A program made the position numbers and the translations under genes. Under the pieces are notes generated by a model that worked only from the letters and a program-made list of their open reading frames with translations, was not told the origin of the DNA and ran no database searches. From Apostichopus japonicus (Eukaryota > Echinodermata > Holothuroidea > Aspidochirotida > Stichopodidae): DNA of 64,000 bases. Positions 1-11,437 of this stretch are shown in pieces. How positions within the stretch are numbered: position 1 is the first letter of the stretch; each line of letters begins with the position of its first letter. The stretch lies in assembly GCF_037975245.1 (NCBI RefSeq), contig NC_092576.1, positions 27,977,611 through 28,041,610 of the forward strand, read 5' to 3'.

Positions 1-811
1 CCTCGTGATTGTAATTGGCACTTGGTGTGTTGACATATACTTGATGTGGTGTGTGTTTACACACAGTTAAGACGCAGTGGGCCCTTGTCGCCAAGGTAAC
101 AGGGTTATGTCTCAAGGAAGTGAAAACGGCGTTCACATTTCATTAGTTAATACAGCGCCCTCATGTGAAATGTTTCTGTACAAACTAACCCATAGAAAAG
201 ACCATAGACACATGTATAAGATCTTTTTTTATTTTTTTATTTACAGATATTTGTTGCATTTTGGCAATCCCTCCATTTATGGAGTTTTGAAGAAAGAAAA
301 AACGACAAGCAAAAGGAAAGAAAAAAACATTATTCATATCTACGTCATATAAAACGCAATTAAAATATGGTTCTGACATGAACATGCAAGAGATTAGTCC
401 AGCGTTTTGTTGTTTAGTAATTGGAATATCCAAGATTAAGTCGCTAAGAAACGGACGTGTTCAGGTCGAAAATAGGAATGATTTATTTTCAGCTTTTCCT
501 CGCGTCAAAAGGACGTAATCTTCCTTCGTTATTTATTGAAAATCGGGAAATAAAAACTAAACACGAATACAGGCAAATCTCACTAGATCTTACCCGAAGG
601 GAGTTGTTCTTACCTCTCTAAATAGTTAATGCATTTCAAATGACATTTACAATGACATTTACATATAACATAGAAACTACATAACAATGATTTTGAATTT
701 GATCATTTAAAGGTCATATGTAAAAAACGGATTAAACAACACTAAGCTTATGTGAAAGACGATTACATCCATGTGGTTACAATTCGCCCTAAAGCCCTAA
801 ATATTCAAGAA
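1..811. other. No gene recognised
   Basis: AT-rich sequence without a convincing coding region. Short open frames of up to 91 codons have no recognisable motif. It is not shared with the other cassettes in the window, unlike the sequence that starts at 812. Confidence 0.5.
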
Positions 812-1345
812 GTGGTTTTAAGGATTAGTACTATATACAGTACATCGACAGAATGATGAATAAATGAATATTGGGAACAGAATCTCTTGGTCTTCACTTA
901 TTTTAAGAACATAAACTGCGTTTAAAAGGATCTGTGTATGCTACTTTTGTTGAAGGAATATTCCGTTGGCTGGAAATGTGAAATTTGTATGTGTAAAGAA
1001 ATATATTACACATTGTTACTTGAAAACCCCATCTCAGTGTCTGGTCCCTGTTATTGGTTGGATGGAACAAATTTGGACAAACTAGACCATCTATCTACGA
1101 GTCCATTGGAATCATGGGGTCCCAGTATAAAGGTGGTCTGTATTATTCAAAACGGCAAATTTTATACCAAAAGCTTAAATTTTCTATAATTATCTTCTTG
1201 TTGCTTAATCTTTAGACCTGCATGGATACACATGGAATGTTTGTTTACCTGTCAAGGGTCTTCTGTGTGAAGGTATTTATCTCCTTTTTTTTTTGGCGAT
1301 GAATTATTTTTGAACCTCTGGAAAGAAGTGAGTTAAATATTGTAA
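812..1345. repeat. Cassette flank block L, copy 1
   Basis: This block recurs almost unchanged at 31863-32400 and 62205-62742, each time just before the GAATT-type array and block K. It contains an open frame of 83 codons (938-1189, plus) with several cysteines (a CEICMC stretch). The frame stays open in all three copies, but the differences I can read are mostly amino-acid-changing (K/Q, I/L, V/L, Q/H, F/C, T/P), with only one silent change noticed. It therefore looks unconstrained and I do not call it a gene. Confidence 0.7.
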
Positions 1346-1356
1346 GACGTTCATGT

Positions 1357-1402
1357 GAATGGAATGGAATTGAATTGAATTGAATTGAACTGAATTGAAC
1401 TG
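1357..1402. repeat. GAATT/GAACT pentanucleotide microsatellite (short allele)
   Basis: About eight units of a TGAAT/TGAAC pentamer. The same array lies at the same place relative to block K in every cassette, but its length differs greatly, from about 35 bp here and at 25988-26021 to about 355 bp at 43632-43986. Confidence 0.9.
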
Positions 1403-1749
1403 ATGACATCATTCACTCCGTGCTAGATTCGTTCACGAAATAAACAACCTAACGCACGATACAATGTTACCGAGTACTACCTCCAGACTATTGTACTCAT
1501 CGCCCTGAGTAAAAAACGACTAATTGTCGTGCTGTAGTAACAAGACATGTAATAATCTATGTAAGTTACGGTGTCTTGGACTAACATACACTATACTTAA
1601 AGAGTATAGTGTTAACAAAGTTATCATGGAAACGTATTACAATAGTTTGAAATACCCTTATGTATCATGTAAGACGTTCATGTGAATTGTATTACAGATA
1701 TTATGAAGTTGTCCTGTAGACAAATCAATCACTCTCTCCTATGGGTCAA
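1403..1749. repeat. Conserved block K, copy 1
   Basis: A block of about 345 bp that separates the pentanucleotide array from the minisatellite in all cassettes: here, 25637-25987 (inverted), 32547-32887, 43987-44329 and 62910-63249. It is highly similar in all five, has no long open frame, and lies 3' of the LRR genes beyond the minisatellite. Function unknown; it may be a downstream regulatory or untranslated segment, or simply part of the duplicated unit. Confidence 0.8.
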
Positions 1750-2305
1750 TAATAATGTTATATAATAACACTATACAATATCATATATCAACACTATACA
1801 ACATAACATATCAACACTGTACAATATAAAGTATCAACACTATACAATATAACATATCAACACTATATAATATTATATATCAACACTATAACAATATGAT
1901 GTATCAACACTTTCTAATAATATATCAACACTATATAATATTATATACCAACACTAGTCAATACAATATATCAACACGATAACAATTTACTATATCAACA
2001 CAATAACAATATAATATATCAACACTATATACTATAATATATATCAACACTATAACAATATCATGTATCAACCCTTTCTAATAATATATCAACACTATAT
2101 AATATTATATACCAACACTAGTCAATACAATATATCAACACGATAACAATTTACTAAATCAACACAATAACAATATAATATATCAACACTATATACTATA
2201 ATATATCAACACTATATAATACAATATGTCAACACTAACAATATATTACATCAACACTATAACAATATAATATATCAACACTATAATATAGGATTGTATA
2301 ATATA
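1750..2305. repeat. AT-rich minisatellite 3' of LRR-A
   Basis: Degenerate tandem repeat of about 24 bp with the core ATATATCAACACTATA followed by a variable AT stretch. Two neighbouring segments (about 1885-2035 and 2050-2200) repeat the same series of variants, a higher-order repeat of roughly 165 bp. The array ends about 40 bp from the stop codon of LRR-A. The same array follows LRR-C, LRR-D and LRR-E. Confidence 0.9.
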
Positions 2306-2342
2306 TGTAATAATAACACAAGTTTAAGAGATTGCTTCTTTT

Positions 2343-3767
2343 TCACTGTGGAATACAATGCAAGACAATACAAGCAATGGCACTAACAACAAAACACAAC
2401 ATTAGTATTGTTATTATTTGAAATATTTGAAAGTGTGAATGTTCAGCAAACGTCTGAGTCGTCAAGACTACGGGTGTGTTCAGAACTGTAGTGCTTGCAC
2501 AGTGGCTAGAAGGCCAGTCCATGATATCAGTACCTCGATATTCGATTGGGTCATAACATAATATCTCGTATGTAAAATACCCGGTATTCGTTAACCATTT
2601 ATTAAGGAATATTAACTCGCAATCACAATACCAAGGATTATATCTCAAGTCAATACCAAAATCACTCAATGAATCCAGAATTCCGTCAGGTAATGATGTC
2701 AAGTTATTTCTCGATATGTCGAGAAAATCCAAACGGTTTAATCCATGGAGTGACGAGACATCCAACCATCTGATCAAATTATCGACCAGGTGAATCGCAA
2801 TCAATTCGTTATTGTTGATGAAAGCATTGGCAGGAATATGGCTAATTTTGTTTTTAAACAACGTCAAAATATGTAGCTTCGGCAGTTGTTTGAATAATTC
2901 CACAGGAATTTGACGTAATTCATTGTTAGCTAAATTCAAATATTCTAGATTATGAGTTTCGTTCCCAAATATGAAACCATCAACCTGATGTATGCCATTA
3001 TTTGGCAGAATTAGATCTTGTAGATTCTTCAGACTACATAAGGAATGATTTTGTAAACGTTTAAGTCTATTTGAGCTCAACGATACCAACTCTAGGAGAC
3101 TGGGAAAGGTACAATCGTTTGGTACTATTAACTCCGATAAGAAATTTCCGTCCAGATACACTTTGCGGTAATTAGCAAGTTCCAACAGAGCAAATCGCCC
3201 CAGAAGATTATTATTTAGATCTATTGAGGCTAAATGTTGTAATCCTATGAACGCACCGGGTGAGATGGTGTGTATTTGGTTGTCGAATAAGTACAAGTCG
3301 GATAGGTTTCGGTTGTTCTGAAAAGATGATGATGGCACGGAATCGATTTGGTTCCTATTTAAGACAACAGTCTCAAGGTAGGACAGAGTTTGCAGTAATT
3401 CGATTGGAATGATCGTTAGGTTGTTGCCTGCCAGGTTCAGATACATAATGAATGAATTGTTTCCAACGAGCGATTCAGCTACAGTCAGTATTTGGTTGTC
3501 ACTCAGGTCCAAATAGTACAAGTAAGGGCAGAAAGGAAGGACAATTTGTCCGGTCTGCAAACGTGGAATGTCGGTGTTCGTGACTTTCAACACTCCCAGC
3601 CATGAGATAGACTGTTGTATCGGAAAGCTAGGCACTGTACCACTGTCACCGTCACAGATGACGGCAGCGTAACCGCAATTGCAAAATTGCGGACAATTAT
3701 TGCTTGCCTGCACAATCACCAGGTTGATGCAAATCATACAACACCAAGTCAAATTGACATAATACAT
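2343..3767 (-). CDS. LRR-A: intact LRR membrane protein, VLR-like architecture
   Basis: 474-residue protein in one open exon. Residues 1-21 form a signal peptide. Residues 25-38 carry the LRRNT cysteine pattern (Cys25, 29, 31, 38). About 12 LRRs of 24 residues run from 58 to 376 (LxxLxLxxNxL). An NPWYCDC motif opens the LRRCT (Cys381, 383, 404, 423). A Thr-rich stalk (425-445) leads to a hydrophobic segment at about 448-469 and a tail of only five residues. There are several N-glycosylation sequons. No TIR, kinase or death domain is present, so it is probably a surface or GPI-linked recognition protein. The family resembles vertebrate VLR and other extracellular LRR proteins in layout only; ligand and function are unknown. 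The start is the first Met of the signal peptide and is shared with its paralogues. The minisatellite lies 3' and a solo LTR lies about 950 bp upstream. Confidence 0.88.
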   Translation of the reverse strand: MYYVNLTWCCMICINLVIVQASNNCPQFCNCGYAAVICDGDSGTVPSFPIQQSISWLGVLKVTNTDIPRLQTGQIVLPFCPYLYYLDLSDNQILTVAESLVGNNSFIMYLNLAGNNLTIIPIELLQTLSYLETVVLNRNQIDSVPSSSFQNNRNLSDLYLFDNQIHTISPGAFIGLQHLASIDLNNNLLGRFALLELANYRKVYLDGNFLSELIVPNDCTFPSLLELVSLSSNRLKRLQNHSLCSLKNLQDLILPNNGIHQVDGFIFGNETHNLEYLNLANNELRQIPVELFKQLPKLHILTLFKNKISHIPANAFINNNELIAIHLVDNLIRWLDVSSLHGLNRLDFLDISRNNLTSLPDGILDSLSDFGIDLRYNPWYCDCELIFLNKWLTNTGYFTYEILCYDPIEYRGTDIMDWPSSHCASTTVLNTPVVLTTQTFAEHSHFQIFQIITILMLCFVVSAIACIVLHCIPQ

Positions 3768-4719
3768 TGTAATAATTAGCTGTCTTAGTCTTGTATTTCA
3801 AAAGGATGATATCCAGTTTTTGAAGAATTCTGCCGAAACAATAAAAACAAAATGGATTATAAACGTTTGAAGACTATTCAATGAGTGGCATATGTTAGTT
3901 AAAATATTTAACACGGGAAACGGCGGAAACGGGAAACGGGGGGAGAGTGGGTGGGTGGGGTGAGAGCAAGATTTCTCGAACTTTGTCCTCCGAGAAATCA
4001 AAAGCACACTTGAGTCCCAATGGCAGTGGGGTAGGTAGGAAGCTATCAAAATGTGTGATAGGGGAGGGGACGGAAGGGAGAAAGAACCGATGCGGGCCGG
4101 TTTGGTTATCTCCCCCCCCCCATTTTTTTAAACTTTGTTGATGTAATATCGGAATTTCTCTTTTATTTCTCGAAAATGTGACATTTATTCTCGACATTTC
4201 AAACTGTCGACTATTTTATTTTTCAAACTTTCCTCGTTCATCATCCAACTTTCGACTTTTTATTCTGAAGATTTCGACTATATTTTATTGAAAGTTTCAA
4301 CTCGTTACTCAATATTAAGAAAATTCTTCATTAAACTATCGACATTTTGCTCAAGTTATTGGTATATCTTGCATAAAATGTTTACCTCAAAAACGTCTAT
4401 ATATTATAACTTCCATTATTATGATGCAGATATTTCGACTCACCTTGCAATTGCATCGTTTAACCCAAAAGTTCTACTATTTAATCTAAATAGTAACAAC
4501 TTTTCTCAAAAATGGCGACGAAATGTCGAAATTATTGCAGCATGGTTATATGAATCACATAGATTGATCATTTTAGGGTTGATTAATATATACGTATACG
4601 GGAGTTAAAGTAGGACGCCGCATTTCTTTTCAAGGCTGTACCGAGGTGCGATGCAACCATGTTTGTTGTGTACGAATAGGCATGACGAAATTTAGAAATG
4701 AATATCGCACAGTTATTAT
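3768..4719 (-). promoter_or_regulatory. Proximal upstream region of LRR-A (blocks P1 and P2)
   Basis: Conserved 5' sequence shared with LRR-D and LRR-E. It includes a possible 5' UTR acceptor (TTTCGGCAG in gene sense, about 70-90 bp before the ATG) and a run of G-tracts on the plus strand at 3919-3962. A stretch rich in TTCGAC-type motifs lies at 4190-4530. A conserved block around 4588-4715 contains TACGTATACGGGAGTT and GCGGTACCGAGGTGCGATG-like words. The core promoter is not identifiable by eye. The region ends abruptly at the LTR-like insertion at 4720. Confidence 0.5.
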
Positions 4720-6179
4720 TGCAGTAAAGTGAAATTTTGTAGTGTGCACCCATTGTATTTACATGTATTATGTAATATGCCGTACTAGTCAGTTGTGTAG
4801 CGTTAGTTGTTTCCACGTGTATTTTGTTCAGTTCTGTATACGTGGTTTTAATGGCAGCATCGTCCCTGCAGAGCTCCGGGGCAAGTTCGCCTCGTTATCC
4901 CTTTCATAATTCATCATATTTACTTAATCTCGGGTCGTCAATAGCCCAGAGTTTATCCATATCTTTACTATCTGAAGTCCGGAAGGAGATGTCACCCTTC
5001 TCAGAGGCAGGATGCCTCAGGTTTTTGGATGGTTCGGCTTCTGGCTCGAAGCCACTGGTTTCCAAGATGGCGGACCTACTACAGTATATCGAGCGAGCTA
5101 GCGCTGATGGAGTCTTGATGTCCGCGAGCGTGGAGAGTTCTTGTTATCCGAGAGCGTAGAGTCTCCTTCGTCTTGTTATTCGCGAGCGAGCTGACTTCAG
5201 TATAGTAAGATATTAAGTCATAAATATTATTGTTTAAATGCCGTATGTACCCTTATTGTTATTTAATTGAATCGTAGTTGTAATTGTTGCCCTCTGGCTA
5301 GGTGGTACTTCACTGTGTAAAGTACGTATGATAGGTTGTGTATTTGGACCTTGGTCCTATGGGTATATAGCGTGTATTGTGAAGCACGTGTGTGTTAGTG
5401 TTGTGTACTTTTATACTGTGGTGTTACAGTACTGGCATATATTGAGTTTAGTATACTGTAGAGTGACAGTAACGGTTAGGTTGAGTTTATATACAGAAAG
5501 TTATTAACAGTGTATTGTACTGTATTGACAGTTCAGTTGTATTGAGAGATGATTATTGTACCCGTATTTGAGTATTGTACTGCTCGCAGTGTAAAGAGTG
5601 TACGTATTTGTATTTTGTATCTTGAACATGATTGTTTACTGTTGGTCACTATAGAGTTGTCTCAGAGCTTGTCCTTTTAATCTTAGCCTTTATGGATAGT
5701 TATAGAGTGCCAAGTCTCTTGAGAGTTTGTGGGTTCAGGAGGTGAAAATTCCTGCTGTCTAGGAACAGTACGGTGAAAAGGCCTATAATGTGTTGCAGCT
5801 GGCATGTGTTGCCCTAGGCTGGCCATTACGAAGGTGTAAAATTCCTCGCCTGTTGGCAAACGTTTTATATTAGTTATGCAGTTTATTTCATAATGTTCAG
5901 TTTACATTTTTATTTATACGCTTTATACATTTTTATACAGCATTATAAGAGTAAAGAGACCCTTAAGCCAATTAAGTTTATTGAGCCATTTACTGTATAC
6001 TGTCATGTATCATGATTCCTTCATTTGTATATTTTCATTTTCATATTGTAGAGTTTTGCAATAAAAAGTCAGCCGTTGTTTCAACGCAAGAACACTCTTG
6101 CCTCCTCATTGATCACTTATGAGTTCGAAGCGTAGGACCTCAACCCGGTAATTTCCCCCGCCATCCGCGGTTCGCTTCA
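4720..6179. mobile_element. Candidate solo LTR of an LTR retrotransposon
   Basis: A 1460-bp insertion starting TGCAGTAAAG and ending TTCGCTTCA (TG...CA), bounded by a TTAT duplication (4716-4719 and 6180-6183). Removing it restores the uninterrupted sequence seen upstream of LRR-B (around 15080), so it is a true insertion. It holds a TATATA box near 5364 and an AATAAA signal near 6061, as expected of an LTR. A 111-codon open frame (4824-5159) has no known motif and is not called. No internal retroviral-type genes are present. A non-autonomous DNA element is the alternative. Confidence 0.6.
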
Positions 6180-6183
6180 TTAT

Positions 6184-6645
6184 GTATCATCCTTGTTATA
6201 GTGTTTGTTTTCAACAACAACAAAATTCTTTTAAGGTAGACTAAAGCCTCCCCTACCCACCCCACCCCGGCTCCGCCGTAAAACAGTGAATCGCCGCATC
6301 GCAGATATAATTTGGTTTAGCCTAACTGATCAGAAGCCAAACACGATGACAGATGTTCGCGGGTCGCGCGCGTAGCTCTCGGAGTGAACACTCGCTCGAT
6401 GACTATACTTACGAGTAAGATATGTCAATCTAAGTAGAAAGAACTTTAAAAGATTTTCATCTGTACAATTAAATCGTTATATTTTGTAAGCTACTTTTAA
6501 TAGAGGGTGTAAATATTAATACATTGAAGAGACAGGGAGATTTCTATAAGTACTTAACTTGATGTAGGTAGAAGGAACATTACAAAATAAGCAACTCAAC
6601 TATTTGTAATATCTTAAATAGAGTGTAATATGTGAAATGTTATCA
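6184..6645 (-). promoter_or_regulatory. Distal upstream block P3 of LRR-A, CpG-rich
   Basis: Continues the conserved upstream region after the LTR-like insertion. It contains a C-rich run (CCCACCCCACCCCGGCTCCG), then a CpG-dense core around 6355-6400 (CGCGGGTCGCGCGCGTAG followed by a GAGTG/CACTC hairpin). It is shared with 15131-15520, 21184-21600 (inverted) and 39930-40370. Preserved CpGs in AT-rich surroundings suggest a regulatory element, but this is inference. Confidence 0.45.
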
Positions 6646-7275
6646 AAATTAATAATAATAATAATAATAAATAAGTTCTTAATATAGCGCCAAGATGTTA
6701 CGAAGGCGTGTACAAGTCGTTCAGCAGTCGGCCGATCTATATATTTCCTTATACGACCAATCTTTGATACCCCAAGACTTGCAGAGCGACACACTTTGTT
6801 CACATGCGATTGAAGCGACATGTGTCGGTGCATCAACACACCGAGATTCCGTGCTTCCGGAGCAATAACAACGTGTCACCAACTTGAATGGTGGAGATAT
6901 GAGACGGATTCTTTATAAAACGCGATGAAAAGTGAAGAACCTCCGTCTTGGTGTCGTTCAGCATTAACTTGTTGGAAGTGGTCCACGCTTTCACGCTGCC
7001 AATACAGTCTTCAAGTCGCTGAAGTTGATCCCCTCGATCCTCAGCAGGATTAAGCACAAGGCACAGTTGGGTATCGTCTGCATACATCATTGTGTGAACG
7101 CCGCGAGCCTCTATCAGATCCTCGAGTGGGTGATACATAGTGAACATGAAAGGTCCTGCAATGGAACCTTGGGGCACAGAGCAATCCATGAGATGTGTTT
7201 CTGATACACTGTTACCAATGGCAACCATTTGCCAACGACCGCAGAGATAACTCTCATACCACGACATAGCGTATA
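6646..7275 (-). pseudogene. CR1-like LINE reverse transcriptase fragment, family b, copy 1
   Basis: The minus strand encodes RT motifs including VPQGS, MMYADDTQL (catalytic YADD) and KLMLNDTKTE, then a shifted frame with HMSLQSHVNKVC and IGRIRKYID. It is broken by frameshifts and stops. An (AAT)n tail lies at the left end, where family b copy 2 (50858-52235) has a complete 3' end. This copy lacks most of the 3' portion, so it is internally deleted. Confidence 0.75.
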
Positions 7276-7282
7276 TATACAT

Positions 7283-8938
7283 ATGTAATGATAATTATAA
7301 TAATATATGCATTTATATAGAGCTAACTTTGTACAAAACATTTAAAAGCGCTCAACAAGGAAAAGCCAACCAGTCGGGTCATTCAAAATAAGCAAGCTTA
7401 AACAGATACGTTTTTAACTTTATCTTGAAAGCATCCAGGGTCAAGGAGTCAATACACATCAATTCCACCGGAAGTGAATTCCACAACCGAGGTCCTTTGT
7501 AGGCAAAAGCCCTATTGCCTAACGTATTATGATTGATACGAGGAACATGAAGGGTGATTTGAGCGCAAAGAGTAAGAACTAGACTTCACCAAGATCATAT
7601 CACATAAATACTTAGGTGCAAGACCTTTTAAACATTTAAATACTTGCAAGATTAGTTTAAATTCAATGCGTTACTGTACATGTGACCAATGAAGAGATTG
7701 TAAAGTAAAAAGTAATGTGACAAAATTTAAGAAGAGCGTAAATCAACCGAGACGCTACATTAAGTACCATTTGAATTCTTCGAAGCTTATAATCAGGTAA
7801 ACCAATCGTGACCACATTACAATAGTCAATATGACTAATTATAAAAGCATTATAAGAGTTTTAGTACAGTCCTTATCTAGGAATGTTCTAATCTGACGAA
7901 TATTATAGAGTCCATGGTATGCCCTTGAGCAAACTTTTCCAATATGAATCTCCATTGACATGTTGCTGTCAAGATGAACCCCAAGACTTTTTGCACTATT
8001 ACATGGCTTAATATCCACGTTACCTACTTTTATCATCTGAACCCGAGTCTTAGCAACTTGTTGTCGAGTACCAATTAAAAGAAACTCAGTCTTGGAATCA
8101 TTGATCATTAGCCTATTGCTGATCATCCAATGTCTTATTTCGAATATAAGTGATTGCATTGCCAGAACAGCCCGTTCCTCAGATAACAGAGAACCAGCAT
8201 TGAAAGAAAAATATAACTGTGTATCATCAGCATAACTATGTGCGTTAAGAAGGTGTTTAGAGACAATGGCAAACAACTCAGAAACATAACAAAGAGGGAG
8301 AAAAGGACCGAGACAGCTGCCCTGGGGTACACCACAATTCAAAGAAATATCTTTCGATGAGATATGTTCTATAGATACATGCTGTTTTCTAAAAGACAGA
8401 TAATTGCCAATCCATTTTTGTGCAATATTAACAATACCAAATTGGATACGCAATATGTTCACATGAATATCATGGTTAACAGTATCGAACGCTGCACTCA
8501 AATCCAACAGGATTAAATAGTGCATTGTTGTTGGTCCATATTCATCAATATATCACTATGTATTTTCATAAGAGCAGTTTCTGTAGAGTGATTTTGCCTG
8601 TACGCAGATTGACAATCAGGAAAAGGAGCATGCAATGAACAATGTGAGACAATCTCATTAACTACAGCTCGTTCAACTAACTTGGAAACATGGCTCAAAT
8701 TACTGATTGGTCTATAAGTAGAATAGATAGGGTCCAAACCTGCTTTCTTTAACAATGGAGTAACGGTAGCAATCTTCCATTTGTCAGGAACATATTTTAG
8801 CGAAAGATTTATCATGGTTATCAATACAGGCAAAAGAGTATCAAGACACTTTCTAAGTAACCAAGTGGGTATAGGGTCAAGATTGCAGGTAGCCGTGTTA
8901 GAGGATTTGATAAATGTGAGAACTTCATCATTATATAT

Positions 8939-8940
<2 letters not shown>
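7283..8940 (-). pseudogene. CR1-like LINE reverse transcriptase relic, family 1, copy 1
   Basis: Two long minus-strand frames. 8513-9022 carries the fingers region (LDPIPTWLL, YRPISNLSHVSKL, HSTETAL). 7839-8525 carries the palm motifs LLDLSAAFDTVNHD (motif A), GVPQGSCLGP (motif B), SYADDTQLY (motif C) and KTEFLLIG. The C-terminal part between 7350 and 7840 is full of stops. The 3' tail contains the ATATAGAGCTAA word typical of this family. The 5' end is truncated in the (TA)n run. A second copy lies at 52372-53875. Not functional. Confidence 0.8.
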
Positions 8941-9018
<78 letters not shown>

Positions 9019-9056
9019 ACATATATATATACAGTATATATATATATATATTATAT
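8939..9056. repeat. (TA)n microsatellite
   Basis: Almost uninterrupted TA repeat between two LINE relics; the long Tyr-Ile open frames through it are artefacts. Confidence 0.95.
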
Positions 9057-9893
9057 TTATTTACTTATTGTTTATTTAACAAAATTTCTATAGCGCCTTA
9101 TCCAATCAGAAAATGCTTTAAGTGCGCTTTACAGTAAAATACACACAAACATGTTATACAAATATATAAATCGTTTAAGTTAGGTATAAAAAGGGTAGAA
9201 AATATGTTATATACCATCTGACAATAAATTGTATAAAAACTGCAGATGGGAAATCGAAAATTATACATACAAATTCTAAAAATTTTGAATATATATATGT
9301 GTAAAATTAAAATGTTAAAAGCGCTATAAATGCAAAATGGAAAATGCGTTGTAATAATGTGACAATATAAATAGTAAAGAAAGCAAGGTTAATGGAATGC
9401 AGATCTAAATAGAAAGGTTTTGACTAGTTTTTAAATTCATTTATATTTTTGGCACACTTAGCTTCCTCCAATAAACTGTTCCATAATGTCGCAGATGAGT
9501 AATCGAAGCGCCTGTTACCGTATGTAGAAGTTTTAGTGACAGGTTTAGTAAGTAAAGACTTGGATTCTGAGCGTAGAGATCGAGTAGGCTTGTATTTATG
9601 TATTAATTCAGAGAGGTAGATAGGGGCTAAACCATTAAGTGACTTATTTGTGTATAACAGAGACTTTGCTATGTACCAGCTATGAAAAAGTCAGTTTTGT
9701 CATTGCTTAATTTAAGCTTATTCAAATTCATCCAAATCATAATGTCAGAGATACAGTTTGTAATTTCTTTAATGCCAGTTTTGCTTCACCAGGTATGTTA
9801 GGGTTGAGTGATACATAAAGCTGAGTGTCATCAGCATAATAGTGAAAATTAATATTATGGTTACACATGATAAAGCCCAGAACATCAGTCTAG
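9057..9893 (-). pseudogene. CR1-like LINE fragment, family 2, copy 1 (internally deleted)
   Basis: Closely matches the better preserved 40549-42150 copy. It has the 3' tail with TATAGCGCCTTATCC, then C-terminal RT sequence, then an abrupt join near 9670 to the KLKLNN and YADD-bearing part of the element. About 800 bp present in the other copy is missing. Multiple frameshifts; non-functional. Confidence 0.7.
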
Positions 9894-10795
9894 AACAACT
9901 AAGCATTTTTTGTTGTTGAAAAACTGGCGTGACTACCGAATTGATTTACTTGATTAATGCTATCCACTTTCATTAACGTAATGTAATGTTACTATCAATT
10001 AAGATTAGATTATGAGAAAATAATGTTAACCTGTCATTTCCGAAACCATTCCTGAGCCTATCTATCACCATAACAACCAAAACTAAAAACGACAAGAATA
10101 ATAACAACATCAAGCATAGAAGTATAGAACTTAAGAAATACTTACTTTATAAAGAAAATCTTTCCGAGATGGGCTTAAGGGTAACCTTCTAGATCCTATG
10201 ATCGGAGGCTTGAGGCGAATATAGCCTTATTATAATTAAACCTTTCAACTGTACTTTAATTAACCAGATAGTGCCAAGACTGTCTAAGGCAGAATTTTGA
10301 ACTGACAAAGAAATATCATTTGGTATGGTACAACCAACAATATAATGACATAACCAACTTACTTTTTCTCACAATTAGAATATCCAATATCGCCTAGTTT
10401 GTTAATTTATGTGTATCTCTGCCAGCTGCTCTATTTATCACGGGAAGAAATTATATATAATAGTGACACGGCTGATATCCTCACAGCCAGGAAGCATTGA
10501 CAATATTTCTGTTTGAAGTGATTTGCTTTGCGGTGAACTTCCCTCGGGCGATTCGTCTCAAATGAGTTCTCTTGGTAGGCTATGAAACCGTGTTACTAAA
10601 TTGCAAACTGCTAAAAGCTATTTTGACTTGCTAGATAGTTGAGAAAGAATTAGCAGGGATATTAGTTAATCCTCTCTCGTTTAAGTCATGCAACTGACAG
10701 GAAGTTTCCGTTGCCATTAGAATGGCTATAATTTGGAGAACGGGGACTTAAAGTCTCAAAGAAAGGAACTAAGCGATGTAAGTGGCTATACATAC
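9894..10795. repeat. Cassette block U, copy 1
   Basis: A conserved block of about 0.9 kb distal to the LRR upstream region. It recurs at 42151-43030, 53890-54830 and, inverted, at 16151-16880. No long open frame. It contains a short conserved translatable stretch on the minus strand near 10240-10380 (related to VGCTIPNDISLSVQNSALDS in the 42.5-kb copy), which could be an exon but has no recognised domain. Confidence 0.7.
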
Positions 10796-10981
10796 TTAAA
10801 GTGGCCATGACACGAAAATTTCAAAGTCCTATATTTTTGGGATCCATCAAAGGATGTTCTCTAGAACATGTATCAACCAATCTGCCAGTTTAAAACTTGA
10901 TTTTTCAAGTCGAAAATTGAGAATGAATTTACCCTTTTCGGCGTTTGAAACTTTGTTTACTCGAAAATTTTCCGATTCGCA

Positions 10982-10999
10982 TGACGTCATGTGACGTCA
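10982..10999. promoter_or_regulatory. Tandem CRE motifs in transposon promoter
   Basis: Two perfect TGACGTCA palindromes 10 bp apart (10982-10989 and 10992-10999), about 140 bp before an AAAATGGCGG start context. This is a plausible CREB/ATF-type promoter for the element. A further TGACGTCA lies near the right end at about 13814. Confidence 0.55.
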
Positions 11000-11142
11000 C
11001 GTTTTGAACACATTTGTTGTCGCTGCTTACGATCCTCCGAACATGCCATTCACGTACACAGTAGACAAGTACACATACCACTAGTAGTTACTAAACAAAA
11101 CACCGATCACAAGTGCGATATCAAATTAAAATTTCCTGTAAA

Positions 11143-11437
11143 ATGGCGGATCCAGAACCAATTGCGGCAACCGAAGTTCAAAGTGATATTGGTTCTTCAC
11201 CAGGCAGTGAAATTGGGCTATAATTAGAGTAGAGTGCCCTTTCTCATATTCGAAGCAGAGAGTGAAGGCGATGATCATTCCAATATTGAACCGAACGTTG
11301 AGGGTGGAGCGGAGGTGTTAGAACCGTATCAGTTCGAGCCTGTTAAACGAGCCGAAATTGAAGCTCCACAAGATATCGCAGAAGAAATCAGTTCGAAACC
11401 ATTGCAAGGAACATACAACGTGGTAAGAATTTATTAA
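11143..11437 (+). pseudogene. Acidic first-exon remnant of transposon-encoded protein
   Basis: Begins with ATG at 11143 in an AAAATGGCGG context and encodes an acidic start (MADPEP...). A stop and frame change near 11220 follow, then an acidic stretch with PYQFEP, ending next to a good splice donor (GTAAGAATT). The PYQFEP word recalls acidic N-termini of invertebrate P2X7-tail-like proteins, but this resemblance is weak and no further domain is visible. Broken by the frame change. Confidence 0.4.

Noticed and set aside
938-1189. 83-codon frame conserved in three cassettes
   Set aside because: Differences are nearly all amino-acid-changing and no domain is recognised, so conservation is explained by recent duplication.
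2343-3767. Toll-like receptor
   Set aside because: Extracellular LRR layout fits, but there is no TIR domain and the tail has only five residues.
4824-5159. 111-codon frame
   Set aside because: Lies inside the LTR-like insertion, without motif or counterpart elsewhere.
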